Source: Shewanella piezotolerans WP3
Lineage (GTDB): Bacteria; Pseudomonadota; Gammaproteobacteria; Enterobacterales; Shewanellaceae
DNA length: 64,000 nucleotides
Direction of reading: 5' to 3'
Assembly: GCF_000014885.1 (NCBI RefSeq)
Contig: NC_011566.1
Coordinates: 1,860,001-1,924,000 of the forward strand
Below are positions 43,367 to 53,271 of this stretch, piece after piece. Position numbers and translations under genes: made by a program. Under the pieces are notes generated by a model that had not been told where the DNA came from, ran no database searches, and was given only the letters and a program-made list of their open reading frames with translations. The stretch's first letter is position 1; every line of letters begins with the position of its first letter.

Positions 43367-44179
43367 TTAGAACATGTGACGCTCTAGACTGGTTGCTTCT
43401 AAAATCTTGGTCGCAATCTCTTCTACCGAATGGTTGGTGGTGTTTACAAACGGGATACGTTCTCTCTTATACATCATTTCAACCTCTTTCACCTCCATTC
43501 TGCATTGGCGCATTGAGGAGTACCGGCTATTAGACATACGGCTTTGGCGGATTTCATGTAAACGGACAGGATCAATGGTGAGTCCAAATAACTTATCTTT
43601 GTTGCGTTTTAATGCATCAGGAAGTTTTAAATTATCCATGTCATCTTCAGTGAAAGGATAGTTCGCTGCCTTTATACCAAATTGCATTGATAGGTATAGG
43701 CTAGAGGGGGTTTTACCGCAGCGTGATACACCCAGTAGGATAAGATCTGCTTTATCCATGTGTTTCATGGTTTGGCCGTCATCATTTTCCATCGCGTAGT
43801 TAATCGCTTCTATACGCGCTTCATAACTGTCATTGGTTTTACCATGAGTTCGGTGTAAAGCTGGCGTTGCAGGCATGCCTAATTGCTTTTCTAAAGGCGC
43901 AACGAATGTGTTCAAAAAGTCGTAATCGAGTCCTTCGCTGCTATAGATGATGTCTCTAATCTCAGCTTTGACGATAGAATGGAAAACCAGTGGTCGCTCA
44001 CCTGTTGTAATAAAACAATCATTAATTTGTGCCTTAACGGCTTCAGCTTTTTTTTCTGTTTCAACGAAAGGAATGGTAAGTGCATCAAATTCAAGGGGAA
44101 ATTGACTGAGTACTGCATGGCCAAACACTTCTGCTGTGATCGCCGTCCCATCTGAGATATAAAATACTTTACGCAACAT
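43367..44179 (-). CDS. ppsR: PEP synthase regulatory protein (kinase/pyrophosphorylase)
   Basis: 270 aa from the ATG giving MLRKVFYISDGTAITAE, with AGAGGT upstream; a longer frame adds 51 non-homologous residues. DUF299 family: it inactivates PEP synthase by ADP-dependent phosphorylation and reactivates it by phosphorolysis. The P-loop-like GVSRCGKTPSSLYLS motif is at about 150-164, and the C-terminus has NSRYSSMRQCRMEVKEVE. It is divergent from its target ppsA, as in E. coli. Confidence 0.96.
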   Translation of the reverse strand: MLRKVFYISDGTAITAEVFGHAVLSQFPLEFDALTIPFVETEKKAEAVKAQINDCFITTGERPLVFHSIVKAEIRDIIYSSEGLDYDFLNTFVAPLEKQLGMPATPALHRTHGKTNDSYEARIEAINYAMENDDGQTMKHMDKADLILLGVSRCGKTPSSLYLSMQFGIKAANYPFTEDDMDNLKLPDALKRNKDKLFGLTIDPVRLHEIRQSRMSNSRYSSMRQCRMEVKEVEMMYKRERIPFVNTTNHSVEEIATKILEATSLERHMF

Positions 44180-44305
44180 TCTGACCTCTTGTAGTAATAA
44201 AATTACAAATAAAATTATACATTTACGCTTGTTGTTGGGGAGTGTAAAATGCCGCTGCTCTCGTGTGAAGAGCCACACTAAAATATACTTGCGGAGATTA
44301 GAACT

Positions 44306-46675
44306 GTGCAGCAATACGTACTCTGGTATCAAGAATTAGGCATGGGTGACGTCAACAAGGTAGGCGGTAAAAACGCTTCTCTTGGTGAGATGATTAGCAA
44401 TCTTTCAAATGCAGGTGTTCAAGTGCCTGGTGGATTTGCGACAACGTCTTTTGCGTTCAATGAATTTCTTGAACAAAGCGGACTTAACCAGAAGATATAC
44501 GAGATTCTAGAAACTCTAGATGTAGATGACGTGAACGCACTCGCTACAGCAGGTGCACAGATTAGACAGTGGGTTATCGATACCCCGTTCCATCCAGAAT
44601 TTGAGCAAGTCGTTCGTGAGTCTTACGACAAACTTGCCGCTGAAACCAGTGACGCATCTTTTGCGGTTCGCTCTTCAGCTACTGCAGAAGATATGCCGGA
44701 TGCATCTTTTGCGGGACAACAAGAAACATTCCTAAACGTTAAAGGTTATGAAGCGGTACTTGTAGCAACTAAGCATGTATTTGCTTCTTTGTTTAATGAC
44801 CGAGCTATTTCATACCGAGTTCACCAAGGATATGACCATAAAGGTGTTGCACTTTCTGCTGGTGTCCAGCGTATGGTGCGCTCTGATAAGGCATCTTCAG
44901 GTGTCATGTTCACTATGGACACTGAGTCTGGCAACAATGATGTGGTATTTATTACCTCTTCATTCGGTCTAGGTGAAATGGTTGTTCAAGGTGCAGTTAA
45001 CCCTGATGAATTTTATGTTCATAAGCCAAGTTTAGTTGCTGGCCATAAAGCGGTTGTTCGTCGCAATATTGGTAGCAAGCTTATTCAGATGGTGTATTCA
45101 GATGATGAATCCCACGGTAAGCAAGTTAAGATTGAAGATATCGCCGCTGATAAGCGTCGTGAATTCTCAATCAATGACGAAGAAGTACAAGAGCTTGCTA
45201 AGCAAGCGATGACTATCGAAAAGCACTACGGTCGTCCAATGGACATCGAGTGGGCAAAAGACGGTAACGACGGTAAGTTGTATATTGTTCAAGCTCGCCC
45301 TGAAACTGTTCGATCTCGTGAAGATGTACAGCTTATTGAGCGTTACCACCTAAAGACTCAAGGTGATGTGGTTTGTGAAGGCCGTGCAATCGGACACAAG
45401 ATTGGTAAAGGTGTGGCTAAAGTTCTTAAGTCAATTGACGATATGGACCAGATCCAACCAGGTGATGTACTGGTAACAGACATGACTGACCCTGATTGGG
45501 AACCAATCATGAAGCGCGCAAGTGCTATTGTGACTAACCGTGGTGGACGTACTTGTCACGCAGCAATTATTGCTCGTGAATTAGGTGTTCCTGCAGTTGT
45601 TGGTTGTGGCGATGTAACTGAACGCATTCAAAATGGTCAGGAAGTGACTGTTTCTTGTGCCGAAGGTGACACTGGCTTTATTTACGACGGCTTACAAGAT
45701 TTTGAAGTGATTTCATCACGCGTTGATTCAATGCCTGATCTTCCTATGAAGATTATGATGAATGTCGGTAACCCTGACAGAGCATTTGATTTCGCTCGTC
45801 TGCCTAACGAAGGTGTTGGACTTGCACGTCTTGAGTTCATCATTAACCGTATGATTGGTATTCATCCTAAAGCGCTGCTTGAGTTTAACCAGCAAACGGC
45901 TGAGCTTCAGGAAGAGATCCACGAGATGATCGCTGGTTATGACTCTCCGGTTGAGTATTATGTTGCTCGCTTGGTTGAAGGTATCGCCACTATCGGTTCT
46001 GCATTCCACCCTAAAAAGGTCATTGTGCGTATGTCTGACTTTAAGTCAAACGAATATGCAAACCTTGTTGGTGGTGATAGATATGAGCCAGAAGAAGAGA
46101 ACCCAATGTTGGGCTTCCGTGGTGCTAGCCGTTATATCTCTGAGTCGTTCCGCGACTGTTTTGCACTTGAGTGTGAAGCAATCAAGCGTGTACGTAATGA
46201 TATGGGTCTTAAGAACGTTGAGATCATGATCCCATTCGTGCGCACTGTGAGCGAAGCTGAGCAAGTTATCCAGCTGCTAAAAGAGGAAGGCCTTGAGCGT
46301 GGTAAAGATGGCCTACGCGTTATCATGATGTGTGAGCTTCCATCAAACGCATTGCTTGCTGACCAGTTCCTTGAGCATTTCGATGGTTTCTCTATCGGTT
46401 CAAATGACTTAACCCAGCTAACACTCGGTCTAGACCGTGATTCAGGTATCATCAGTCATCTATTTGATGAGCGAAATGATGCGGTTAAAGCGCTACTTGC
46501 CATGGCTATTAAAGCGGCTAAAGCTAAAGGCGCATACGTCGGTATTTGTGGGCAAGGTCCTTCAGATCACAATGACTTTGCTGCTTGGTTGGTTGAACAA
46601 GGCATCGATACAGTGTCACTAAACCCTGATACTGTGATTGATACTTGGTTATACCTTGCCGAAGCACACGGCTAA
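44306..46675 (+). CDS. ppsA: Phosphoenolpyruvate synthase
   Basis: 789 aa with a GTG start and GGAG ribosome site. It converts pyruvate and ATP to PEP, AMP and phosphate in gluconeogenesis from lactate, pyruvate or acetate. The ATP-grasp domain starts at GGKNASLGEM, the swivelling phosphohistidine domain contains GGRTCHAAIIARELGVPAVVGC, and the PEP-binding barrel ends with GSNDLTQLTLGLDRDSG and CGQGPSDH. It fits the lactate and acetate genes elsewhere in the window. Confidence 0.97.
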   Translation: MQQYVLWYQELGMGDVNKVGGKNASLGEMISNLSNAGVQVPGGFATTSFAFNEFLEQSGLNQKIYEILETLDVDDVNALATAGAQIRQWVIDTPFHPEFEQVVRESYDKLAAETSDASFAVRSSATAEDMPDASFAGQQETFLNVKGYEAVLVATKHVFASLFNDRAISYRVHQGYDHKGVALSAGVQRMVRSDKASSGVMFTMDTESGNNDVVFITSSFGLGEMVVQGAVNPDEFYVHKPSLVAGHKAVVRRNIGSKLIQMVYSDDESHGKQVKIEDIAADKRREFSINDEEVQELAKQAMTIEKHYGRPMDIEWAKDGNDGKLYIVQARPETVRSREDVQLIERYHLKTQGDVVCEGRAIGHKIGKGVAKVLKSIDDMDQIQPGDVLVTDMTDPDWEPIMKRASAIVTNRGGRTCHAAIIARELGVPAVVGCGDVTERIQNGQEVTVSCAEGDTGFIYDGLQDFEVISSRVDSMPDLPMKIMMNVGNPDRAFDFARLPNEGVGLARLEFIINRMIGIHPKALLEFNQQTAELQEEIHEMIAGYDSPVEYYVARLVEGIATIGSAFHPKKVIVRMSDFKSNEYANLVGGDRYEPEEENPMLGFRGASRYISESFRDCFALECEAIKRVRNDMGLKNVEIMIPFVRTVSEAEQVIQLLKEEGLERGKDGLRVIMMCELPSNALLADQFLEHFDGFSIGSNDLTQLTLGLDRDSGIISHLFDERNDAVKALLAMAIKAAKAKGAYVGICGQGPSDHNDFAAWLVEQGIDTVSLNPDTVIDTWLYLAEAHG

Positions 46676-46735
46676 AGTCAGCCACTAAAAATGGGATGTT
46701 AGGTCTGCGTGATTTAACATTTCGTTAAAAACATT

Positions 46736-46765
46736 AAAAAAGCCGCTTTTTAGCGGCTTTTTTTT
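46736..46765 (+). terminator. Terminator after ppsA
   Basis: AAAAAGCCGCT pairs with AGCGGCTTTTT across a TTTT loop, followed by further T residues. Confidence 0.85.
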
Positions 46766-46815
46766 GTTTATAATGTTCGGCATAAATTTAAGAATAATAA
46801 TTGACAGAAGCCGCC

Positions 46816-49800
46816 ATGTTACCGAAGTTATCTCATCAACAAACGCTTGAACCTGTTTACCTTTCCTTTCTATCAACGCTAGAGGAGGGTCAGTTTAGTG
46901 GCGATATAGACACCCGTTATAGCGCGCGATTAGCTCAAGCTACCGATAACTCGGTCTATCAGTTCTTACCGCAAGCAGTGATCTATCCTAAGACCTCTGA
47001 TGATGTTCAAGTCGCGTTAACGCTTGCCAATCAAGCAGAATTTAGCAAAGTCGTCTTTAGTGCAAGAGGCGGCGGTACCGGTACCAATGGTCAGTCGTTA
47101 ACCCATGGCATTATTGTCGATATGTCACGCTATATGAATCAAGTTATAGAGGTGAATGCGGCAGAAGGTTGGGTCAAAGTACAGGCTGGCGTAGTCAAAG
47201 ATGCGCTGAATGATGCTTTACGGCCCCATGGTTTTTTCTTTAGCCCTGACTTATCAACTTCAAATCGTGCCACGTTAGGTGGAATGATTAACACTGACGC
47301 TTCTGGTGCGGGATCATTAGTTTACGGTAAAACCTCAGATCATGTACTGGGTTTAACCAGCATACTTTTTGATGGTAGTGAGCTTGAAACTAAGCCTGTC
47401 ACACTGGCTGAACTTGAAAATATTTCTGCAATTACTGACAACGTATTAGGGCAACAGCTGTTCACAACGATAGCCAAAATGTGTCGAGGCAATCGCGAAC
47501 AGATTGAGCAACGCTTTCCCAAATTAAACCGCTTTTTGACTGGCTACGATCTTAAAAATGTTTGGGATGAGCAATTAGAGCAGTTTGACTTATCACGTAT
47601 CCTAACGGGTTCTGAAGGTACGCTAGCGGTGATCACCGAAGCTAAGCTGAACATTACGCCGCTACCAACGTGCCGTATGATGGTGAACATTAAATATGAC
47701 TCGTTTGAGTCAGCGCTGCGGCACGCGCCTGATTTAGTTAAAGCCAATGCTACCGTTGTTGAAACCGTTGATTCAAAGGTACTTAACCTCGCCAAAGAGG
47801 ACATTATTTGGCATTCTGTGTCGTCACTCATCACCGACGTACCAGGTAAAGAGATTGACGGGCTTAATATGGTTGAGTTCGCGGGTGAACAAGCTGATGT
47901 TGAAGCCAAGCTCGCTCTGCTCGAAACCATGTTAACTAAACAGCTTGAGCAAGAAGAGGCGGGGCTTTTAGGGTATCAAGTCACCTCTGATAGAAATAGC
48001 ATTAACACCATATACGCGATGCGTAAAAAGGCCGTTGGCCTTTTAGGTGCTGCGAAAGGTGCACGCAAGCCTCTAGCATTTGCTGAAGACACCGCTGTGC
48101 CACCAGAAAAGCTCGCTGATTTTATTATTGAGTTTAGAGCACTGCTAGATAGCCATGAGCTGCAATATGGCATGTTTGGCCATGTGGATGCAGGGGTATT
48201 ACATGTGCGTCCAGCGCTTGATATGTGTGATGCAGAAGATGAAAAACTGCTTAAGACAATCTCTGATCAAGTGGCAGATCTCACTCTTAAGTATGGCGGC
48301 TTAATGTGGGGAGAGCATGGCAAAGGGGTTCGTGGTGAATATGGCCCAGCCGTCTTTGGTGAGCATTTATATGGCTTGCTTGAAGAGGTTAAAGGGCTGT
48401 TTGATCCACAAAATAAGCTTAATCCCGGTAAGCTGGTAGCACCTAAGAAAAGCGGGCCAATGCTCTATAACGTTGATAGCGTAAAGCGTGGAAGCTTCGA
48501 TAGACAGATCCCTATTCAGACTCGTAACGCATTTCCTGATGTGATGAATTGTAATGGTAACGGTCTGTGTTTTAACTATAGCCATTATTCACCGATGTGC
48601 CCATCCTTTAAAGTGACCGGTGATAGAGTTCAATCCCCAAAAGGGCGAGCTGGGCTGATGCGTGAGTGGCTACGTTTATTAGAAGCTGAAGGCATTGATG
48701 TCAATGAACTGGCTCGTGCTAAGCCTTTAGGTTGGTTGCAAAGGGCACAAAATAGCTTAAAAATAGATAAAGAATACGACTATTCCCATGAAGTTATGGA
48801 GTCGCTTAAGGGCTGCTTAGCGTGTAAAGCGTGTTCAAGCCAGTGCCCAGTTAAAGTCGATGTGCCTAAGTTTAGAGCGCAATTCTTTGATATTTATTAT
48901 CAGCGTTATTTGCGTCCTGCTAAAGATTATTTGGTTGCAGGCATCGAAGAGTCACTGCCATTAATGGCGTCAGCGCCAAAGTTGGTTAATGCCGTATCGC
49001 AAAATAGCTTGAGTAAGTGGGTGATAAAAAAGTCGCTCGGTTATGTCGATTCGCCAGCACTGTCGGTACCGACTTTAAAGCAACGTTTAGAGGGCCATTC
49101 TAGTCGAGGCTATGATTTAGCGGCAATAAAGCAAATACCTGCTTCTGAGCGTCATGATTACGTGCTAGTTGTACAAGATCCATTCAATAGCTTTTATGAA
49201 GCGGGCACCGTACTGCATTTTATAAAGCTTATTGAGAAACTGGGCCTTAAACCTATATTACTGCCATTCAAACCAAATGGTAAACCAATCCATATCAAAG
49301 GTTTTTTAGATAAATTTGCCCGAACGGCAAAATCGACTGCTGATTTCTTAAATGAAGTTGCTAAGTTAGATATGCCAATGGTGGGTATCGATCCAGCATT
49401 GGTGCTTTGCTACCGTGACGAATACGCCGAAGTGCTTGGTGGTGCTAGAGGCGATTTCCACGTGCAACTCGCCAATGAGTGGTTGCTTGATGTGATTAAG
49501 CAGCGGCCTCTAGCAGACGTAACCGATAGCGTAAGCGTGGATAATGAGTTTACTTGGTTTAGCCATTGCACTGAATCAACCGCCAAGCCAAATACAGCTA
49601 ATGAGTGGAAAGGGATTTTTGAACACTTTGGCGCTAAACTGAATACGGTTAGTCTGGGGTGTTGTGGTATGGCGGGTACCTATGGTCACGAGGCGGAAAA
49701 TCTCGAACGCTCTAAAACGCTTTATGCTATGTCTTGGGAGCAAACTCTGGCTAAGTTACCGCAATCACAAGTGCTTATTTCTGGCTACTCGTGCAGAAGT

Positions 49801-49866
49801 CAGGTGAAGCGCTTCAGTGGTTTTAAGCCTAAGCATCCGATAGAGGCCTTGCTAAAATTACTGTAA
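46816..49866 (+). CDS. ydiJ: D-2-hydroxyglutarate dehydrogenase, FAD/Fe-S (YdiJ)
   Basis: 1016 aa from the ATG; a TTG 5 codons earlier is also open. The N-terminal FAD-binding oxidase domain (PCMH type) has RGGGTGTNGQSLTHG and TSNRATLGGMINTDASG, the C-terminal FAD domain has MFGHVDAGVLHVRPALDM, and a CLACKACSSQCPVKVDVP ferredoxin-like cluster is followed by a CCG domain (CCGMAGTYGHE). It is close to E. coli YdiJ over its whole length. It oxidises D-2-hydroxyglutarate and may feed electrons to the respiratory chain. It is distantly related to the Dld at the left edge. Confidence 0.95.
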   Translation: MLPKLSHQQTLEPVYLSFLSTLEEGQFSGDIDTRYSARLAQATDNSVYQFLPQAVIYPKTSDDVQVALTLANQAEFSKVVFSARGGGTGTNGQSLTHGIIVDMSRYMNQVIEVNAAEGWVKVQAGVVKDALNDALRPHGFFFSPDLSTSNRATLGGMINTDASGAGSLVYGKTSDHVLGLTSILFDGSELETKPVTLAELENISAITDNVLGQQLFTTIAKMCRGNREQIEQRFPKLNRFLTGYDLKNVWDEQLEQFDLSRILTGSEGTLAVITEAKLNITPLPTCRMMVNIKYDSFESALRHAPDLVKANATVVETVDSKVLNLAKEDIIWHSVSSLITDVPGKEIDGLNMVEFAGEQADVEAKLALLETMLTKQLEQEEAGLLGYQVTSDRNSINTIYAMRKKAVGLLGAAKGARKPLAFAEDTAVPPEKLADFIIEFRALLDSHELQYGMFGHVDAGVLHVRPALDMCDAEDEKLLKTISDQVADLTLKYGGLMWGEHGKGVRGEYGPAVFGEHLYGLLEEVKGLFDPQNKLNPGKLVAPKKSGPMLYNVDSVKRGSFDRQIPIQTRNAFPDVMNCNGNGLCFNYSHYSPMCPSFKVTGDRVQSPKGRAGLMREWLRLLEAEGIDVNELARAKPLGWLQRAQNSLKIDKEYDYSHEVMESLKGCLACKACSSQCPVKVDVPKFRAQFFDIYYQRYLRPAKDYLVAGIEESLPLMASAPKLVNAVSQNSLSKWVIKKSLGYVDSPALSVPTLKQRLEGHSSRGYDLAAIKQIPASERHDYVLVVQDPFNSFYEAGTVLHFIKLIEKLGLKPILLPFKPNGKPIHIKGFLDKFARTAKSTADFLNEVAKLDMPMVGIDPALVLCYRDEYAEVLGGARGDFHVQLANEWLLDVIKQRPLADVTDSVSVDNEFTWFSHCTESTAKPNTANEWKGIFEHFGAKLNTVSLGCCGMAGTYGHEAENLERSKTLYAMSWEQTLAKLPQSQVLISGYSCRSQVKRFSGFKPKHPIEALLKLL

Positions 49867-49870
49867 AGCC

Positions 49871-49900
49871 GACAAAAACTAGCCAATGGCTAGTTTTTGT
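49871..49900 (+). terminator. Terminator after ydiJ
   Basis: ACAAAAACTAGCC pairs with GGCTAGTTTTTGT across AAT and runs into T6. Confidence 0.85.
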
Positions 49901-49946
49901 TTTTTAGCTGTGCCTAACGAGTGATAGTACTGAAAGGAAGCGATGT

Positions 49947-50381
49947 ATGACCTCAAAAAAAACAGCCGCGATAGCAGCACTCAATACGTTGAACCATGGT
50001 GCGCCCTTATGTGATGCTAGTGCGATTTTTGAGATCACAGACAACGGCGACTGGTATTATCGCGGTGGCAAATTGCCGCTTAAGTTCAGCAAGCTCTTTG
50101 CGAGTATATTGCACCGGGTTGAAGGTCAATATTATTTAATTACGCCTGTGGAAAAACTAAAAGTTAACGTGGTGAATGAAGCACTCGTTATTGTTGATTA
50201 TGATGTGAAGCAAGCGGGCACTTTTGAGATTACATCAAGTATTGGCACAGAGCATAAACTCCCAAATTTAAAGGCTTTTACCGTAACGGATGACAAAATA
50301 GTGCTGCAATTAGAAAAAGGAGTTATCGCAAAGTTGAATAGAGCCTGTTTTTATCGATTCATCAATGAATTTATAGCTTAA
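49947..50381 (+). CDS. DUF1285-family protein
   Basis: 144 aa. The WYYRGGKLPLKFSKLFASIL start, YYLITPVEKLKVNV centre and repeated beta strands match DUF1285 proteins, small cytoplasmic proteins of unknown function. There is no signal peptide. The ribosome site is AAAGGAAG. It stands after the ydiJ terminator, so it is probably a separate transcript. Confidence 0.75.
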   Translation: MTSKKTAAIAALNTLNHGAPLCDASAIFEITDNGDWYYRGGKLPLKFSKLFASILHRVEGQYYLITPVEKLKVNVVNEALVIVDYDVKQAGTFEITSSIGTEHKLPNLKAFTVTDDKIVLQLEKGVIAKLNRACFYRFINEFIA

Positions 50382-50536
50382 TCGAACCATCGTGGGTGAA
50401 CTCGAATTAATCATTTTAAAAGTTTGATTTATAAACAATTTGATTAATTGTCAACAATTAGCTATTGCTAAGGCTAGTTTCTTTTAGCGTAAGTGATAAG
50501 ATTAAATGAACCGCTAAGCTGCTTAGGAGGTGCTGA

Positions 50537-50974
50537 TTGAATCGATTTGAAAGTTTAAGTTACTTGGTCTCCCATCTAAATGTTGACCTACAAAATGCGT
50601 TAGATCAGAGGCTTAAACGCTATGATCTGGACATTAAACTTTGGCCTGTGCTGTTTTCGCTTTGGCAGGAAGAGGGGGTGACTCAAACTGAGCTGTCAAA
50701 GCGTTGTGATGTCGCTAACTACACCATGACCAGACTGCTGGATCAATTGCAACAACAGCAACTCATTACCCGTCAGCAAGATCTCGATAACCGCCGCGCA
50801 TTCAATATTTATCTCACCAATAATGGTAAAGCGTTAGAGCAAGATCTTATTCGTGAGGCAGAGCGAGTCAATGAGATGTTTCTGGAAAATCTAACTGTTG
50901 AAGAGCAAGTCGAGTTCTTAACCTTAATCAATAAGATTAACCGCTTCTCCGATGAGAACCCGCCGAAAGTTTGA
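50537..50974 (+). CDS. MarR-family transcriptional regulator
   Basis: 145 aa. The TTG start is supported by AGGAGG exactly 6 nt upstream and by the sensible start MNRFESLSYLVSHL; the first ATG in frame would be deep in the DNA-binding domain. The winged helix-turn-helix GVTQTELSKRCDVANYTMTRLLDQLQQQQLITRQQDLDNRRAFNIYLT is typical. The next gene on the same strand is a lipoprotein 38 bp away, possibly co-transcribed. The ligand is unknown. Confidence 0.88.
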   Translation: MNRFESLSYLVSHLNVDLQNALDQRLKRYDLDIKLWPVLFSLWQEEGVTQTELSKRCDVANYTMTRLLDQLQQQQLITRQQDLDNRRAFNIYLTNNGKALEQDLIREAERVNEMFLENLTVEEQVEFLTLINKINRFSDENPPKV

Positions 50975-51012
50975 GTTTTGCTTGTTGGAGACTTTTTTAA
51001 AAAGGAATTACT

Positions 51013-51426
51013 ATGCAGCGTATTTTTGTCGTATTCATTATAGCTTTCACTGTCACAGCTTGCTCTGTCAATATTAATAAGTCAAAAACAAAGCCTGCAG
51101 TAAAACCTGTTGAACAAGTCAGTCAAAGCGCTGGGTTTATTCAATCAATAGCGTTGGCGAATGGGGCAACTTTAGTCGTGGAAGAGGGACGGTTAGAACC
51201 TCGCTCTATTGGTAGTATTAGCGTTAAACTATATAAAGACCTTAACGTAGGCGATTTTGTTGCCGCAGTTAATTTTGCTCGTGACGGAACAATTGTGAAG
51301 GCTGTTTTAATTGAGAATGGTGACAATAAGCAAAAACTATCGATTACAACAGTGACTGCAGGCAGCGGCAATTATCAAGCAAGTCAGTTGATTTGCGTTA
51401 CATCTAATGAGATTAAGCTTTGCTGA
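51013..51426 (+). CDS. Putative lipoprotein, unknown function
   Basis: 137 aa. The signal ends TVTACSVN, so C17 would be lipidated. The mature part is mostly beta-strand with two Cys near the end (LICVTSNEIKLC) that could form a disulfide. AAAGGAATT is the ribosome site. I do not recognise the family. It lies close behind the MarR gene and may share its transcript. Confidence 0.7.
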   Translation: MQRIFVVFIIAFTVTACSVNINKSKTKPAVKPVEQVSQSAGFIQSIALANGATLVVEEGRLEPRSIGSISVKLYKDLNVGDFVAAVNFARDGTIVKAVLIENGDNKQKLSITTVTAGSGNYQASQLICVTSNEIKLC

Positions 51427-51459
51427 TTGTGACTTGATACCTTCGATTGGCAGTTTTTA

Positions 51460-51816
51460 CTAGCTCACCATCAGTAGGAAAACTGCTAATAACCCTAAGG
51501 CTAGAATGCTCTGTTGACTCATTAATCGACTTCGATATAACTCTCTTTTCCCCTGCTTTAAACTGGCGACCAAATTATTTTGTTTATAGATCCTGCAAAT
51601 GAGCTGCTCGGTGGCAGGATCAAGAAAGAGGTGCAGCCTTGCAGGTTTGCCATCTTTAAGCACGACTTGATGTTCGCTATTATGACCGAAGTTGAGTTTT
51701 CTAGAGACTCGCTTACCATTGACATAGGCTTGCTCCAAGCCGCACCAATTACTTGCTTGTAACTCTATATTTTCTTGGTTGAGATCATACTTAAAACAAA
51801 CCATTTGCGGACCCAC
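51460..51816 (-). CDS. Uncharacterised tail-anchored membrane protein
   Basis: 118 aa with a probable GTG start (AGGGA 4-5 nt upstream); an ATG four codons in is the alternative. A soluble beta-rich N-terminal part with WCGLEQAYVNGKRVSRKLNFG is followed by a basic stretch (KQGKRELYRSR) and a single hydrophobic helix at the extreme C-terminus (ILALGLLAVFLLMV), so the soluble part would face the cytoplasm. I do not recognise it. Confidence 0.65.
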   Translation of the reverse strand: MGPQMVCFKYDLNQENIELQASNWCGLEQAYVNGKRVSRKLNFGHNSEHQVVLKDGKPARLHLFLDPATEQLICRIYKQNNLVASLKQGKRELYRSRLMSQQSILALGLLAVFLLMVS

Positions 51817-51930
51817 AATTTCCCTAGGGCCTTTAATTCAAGCAGAGGAATATGACGTTTGCCAGTATGGAAAAATGAATGTTGTATGAAAAGGGCTTAT
51901 GTAGTTGGAAGTATGTAGATAAAAAGTCAA

Positions 51931-51961
51931 AAAAAATGCCAAGCAACGGCTTGGCATTTTT
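51931..51961 (-). terminator. Terminator of leucine dehydrogenase gene
   Basis: AAAATGCCAAGC pairs with GCTTGGCATTTT across a short loop, with A and T runs outside. Confidence 0.85.
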
Positions 51962-51971
51962 AACTTAAACA

Positions 51972-53003
51972 TTATTTAGCAGCATTAATGATCTCGCGTG
52001 CCATTTCATCAGCAACATCACCTGTCGTACGGTTTTGCTCATCTGACTGCTTAAAGATAGTGAGTAGTGTGTTGTAGATCTCTTCAACTTTGGCTGTAGC
52101 TGCTGCAGGATCGTAATCTTTTTCAAAAGAGACATTAATAATGCCGCCAGCATTGATCACATAATCTGGAGCGTAAAGAATGTTTTGCTCTTTCAACAAC
52201 TCACCATGGCGAACCTCTGCAAGCTGGTTATTGGCACAACCAGCAACAATTGTCGCTTTAAGCATTGGGATCGTGATGTCATTGATCGTTGCACCCAGTG
52301 CACATGGCGCATAAACGTCGACATCTTGATGATAAATGTCTTGTGGGGCAACAACAATTGCACCAAATTCAGAGGCGACTCTATCTAACGAGTCTTGGTG
52401 AATATCGGTAACAATTAACTCAGCACCTTCTTCATGCAGATGGCGACATAAGTAGTAACCGACATGGCCAACACCTTGTACAGAGATCTTAAGCCCTTTA
52501 AGGCTGTCTAGGCCGCGCTGATGCTTTACCGCAGCCTTAATGCCCAAGAAGGTACCAAGTGCAGTATATGGTGATGGATCGCCGCTCTTGCCTTCTAAAC
52601 CGGCCATATAAGGGGTTTCTTCATGGGCGATCATAATATCGGCAGTCGATACGCCAACATCTTCAGCTGAATAGTACTTGCCACCTAAGGTATCAATACA
52701 GCGGCCGAACGCTCTAAAGAGTGCTTCGCGGTCTGTAATTTTTGGATCGGCAATGATAACGGACTTACCGCCACCCATAGTCAGTCCTGCTAGTGCGTTT
52801 TTGTAGGTCATGCCACGAGAAAGACGAAGAACGTCGGTTATTGCTTCATCGTCTGATTCATAATTCCACATACGACAGCCGCCTACAGCTGGGCCTAAGT
52901 TTGTGTTATGAATTGCAATAATGGCTTTAAGGCCGCTTTCTTTGTCCTGACAAAAAACAACTTGTTCATGGTCGTCAAAAGAGATGTGATTGAATACTGC
53001 CAC
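51972..53003 (-). CDS. ldh: Leucine (branched-chain amino acid) dehydrogenase
   Basis: 343 aa, the length of octameric leucine dehydrogenases and not of glutamate dehydrogenases. It catalyses NAD-dependent oxidative deamination of Leu/Ile/Val. Substrate-site sequence GPAVGGCRMW and the catalytic Lys in AGLTMGGGKSVI are present, and the Rossmann motif VQGVGHVGYYL (about 180) binds NAD. It would start branched-chain amino acid breakdown. It is a lone gene with its own terminator. Confidence 0.93.
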   Translation of the reverse strand: MAVFNHISFDDHEQVVFCQDKESGLKAIIAIHNTNLGPAVGGCRMWNYESDDEAITDVLRLSRGMTYKNALAGLTMGGGKSVIIADPKITDREALFRAFGRCIDTLGGKYYSAEDVGVSTADIMIAHEETPYMAGLEGKSGDPSPYTALGTFLGIKAAVKHQRGLDSLKGLKISVQGVGHVGYYLCRHLHEEGAELIVTDIHQDSLDRVASEFGAIVVAPQDIYHQDVDVYAPCALGATINDITIPMLKATIVAGCANNQLAEVRHGELLKEQNILYAPDYVINAGGIINVSFEKDYDPAAATAKVEEIYNTLLTIFKQSDEQNRTTGDVADEMAREIINAAK

Positions 53004-53271
53004 TTGTTGATCTCCGCTATAAGCATCGAAAATGCCGCTACTGCTAGATTACAGTGCGATCTGTTTGTTATATTTATTGCAGAACGATAGCATTTAGCGA
53101 TACTCTCAACAAAGTAAAGATTCGGATTATTTGTGATCCATGTGGCAATTCTGCTTTCCACTTTACGTTAACGTAAAGTTTTAAGCGTTATTTAAGCGAG
53201 TTAGGCGTGTAAAATTATTAGAGAGTTGCATAGTTATGGACTCAAAAGAACAATAAGAAAGGATGGAAGAG

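Noticed and set aside
47544..47930. 128-codon minus-strand frame inside ydiJ
   Set aside because: It is antisense to a well-conserved coding region, with a Ser-rich composition typical of a shadow frame.
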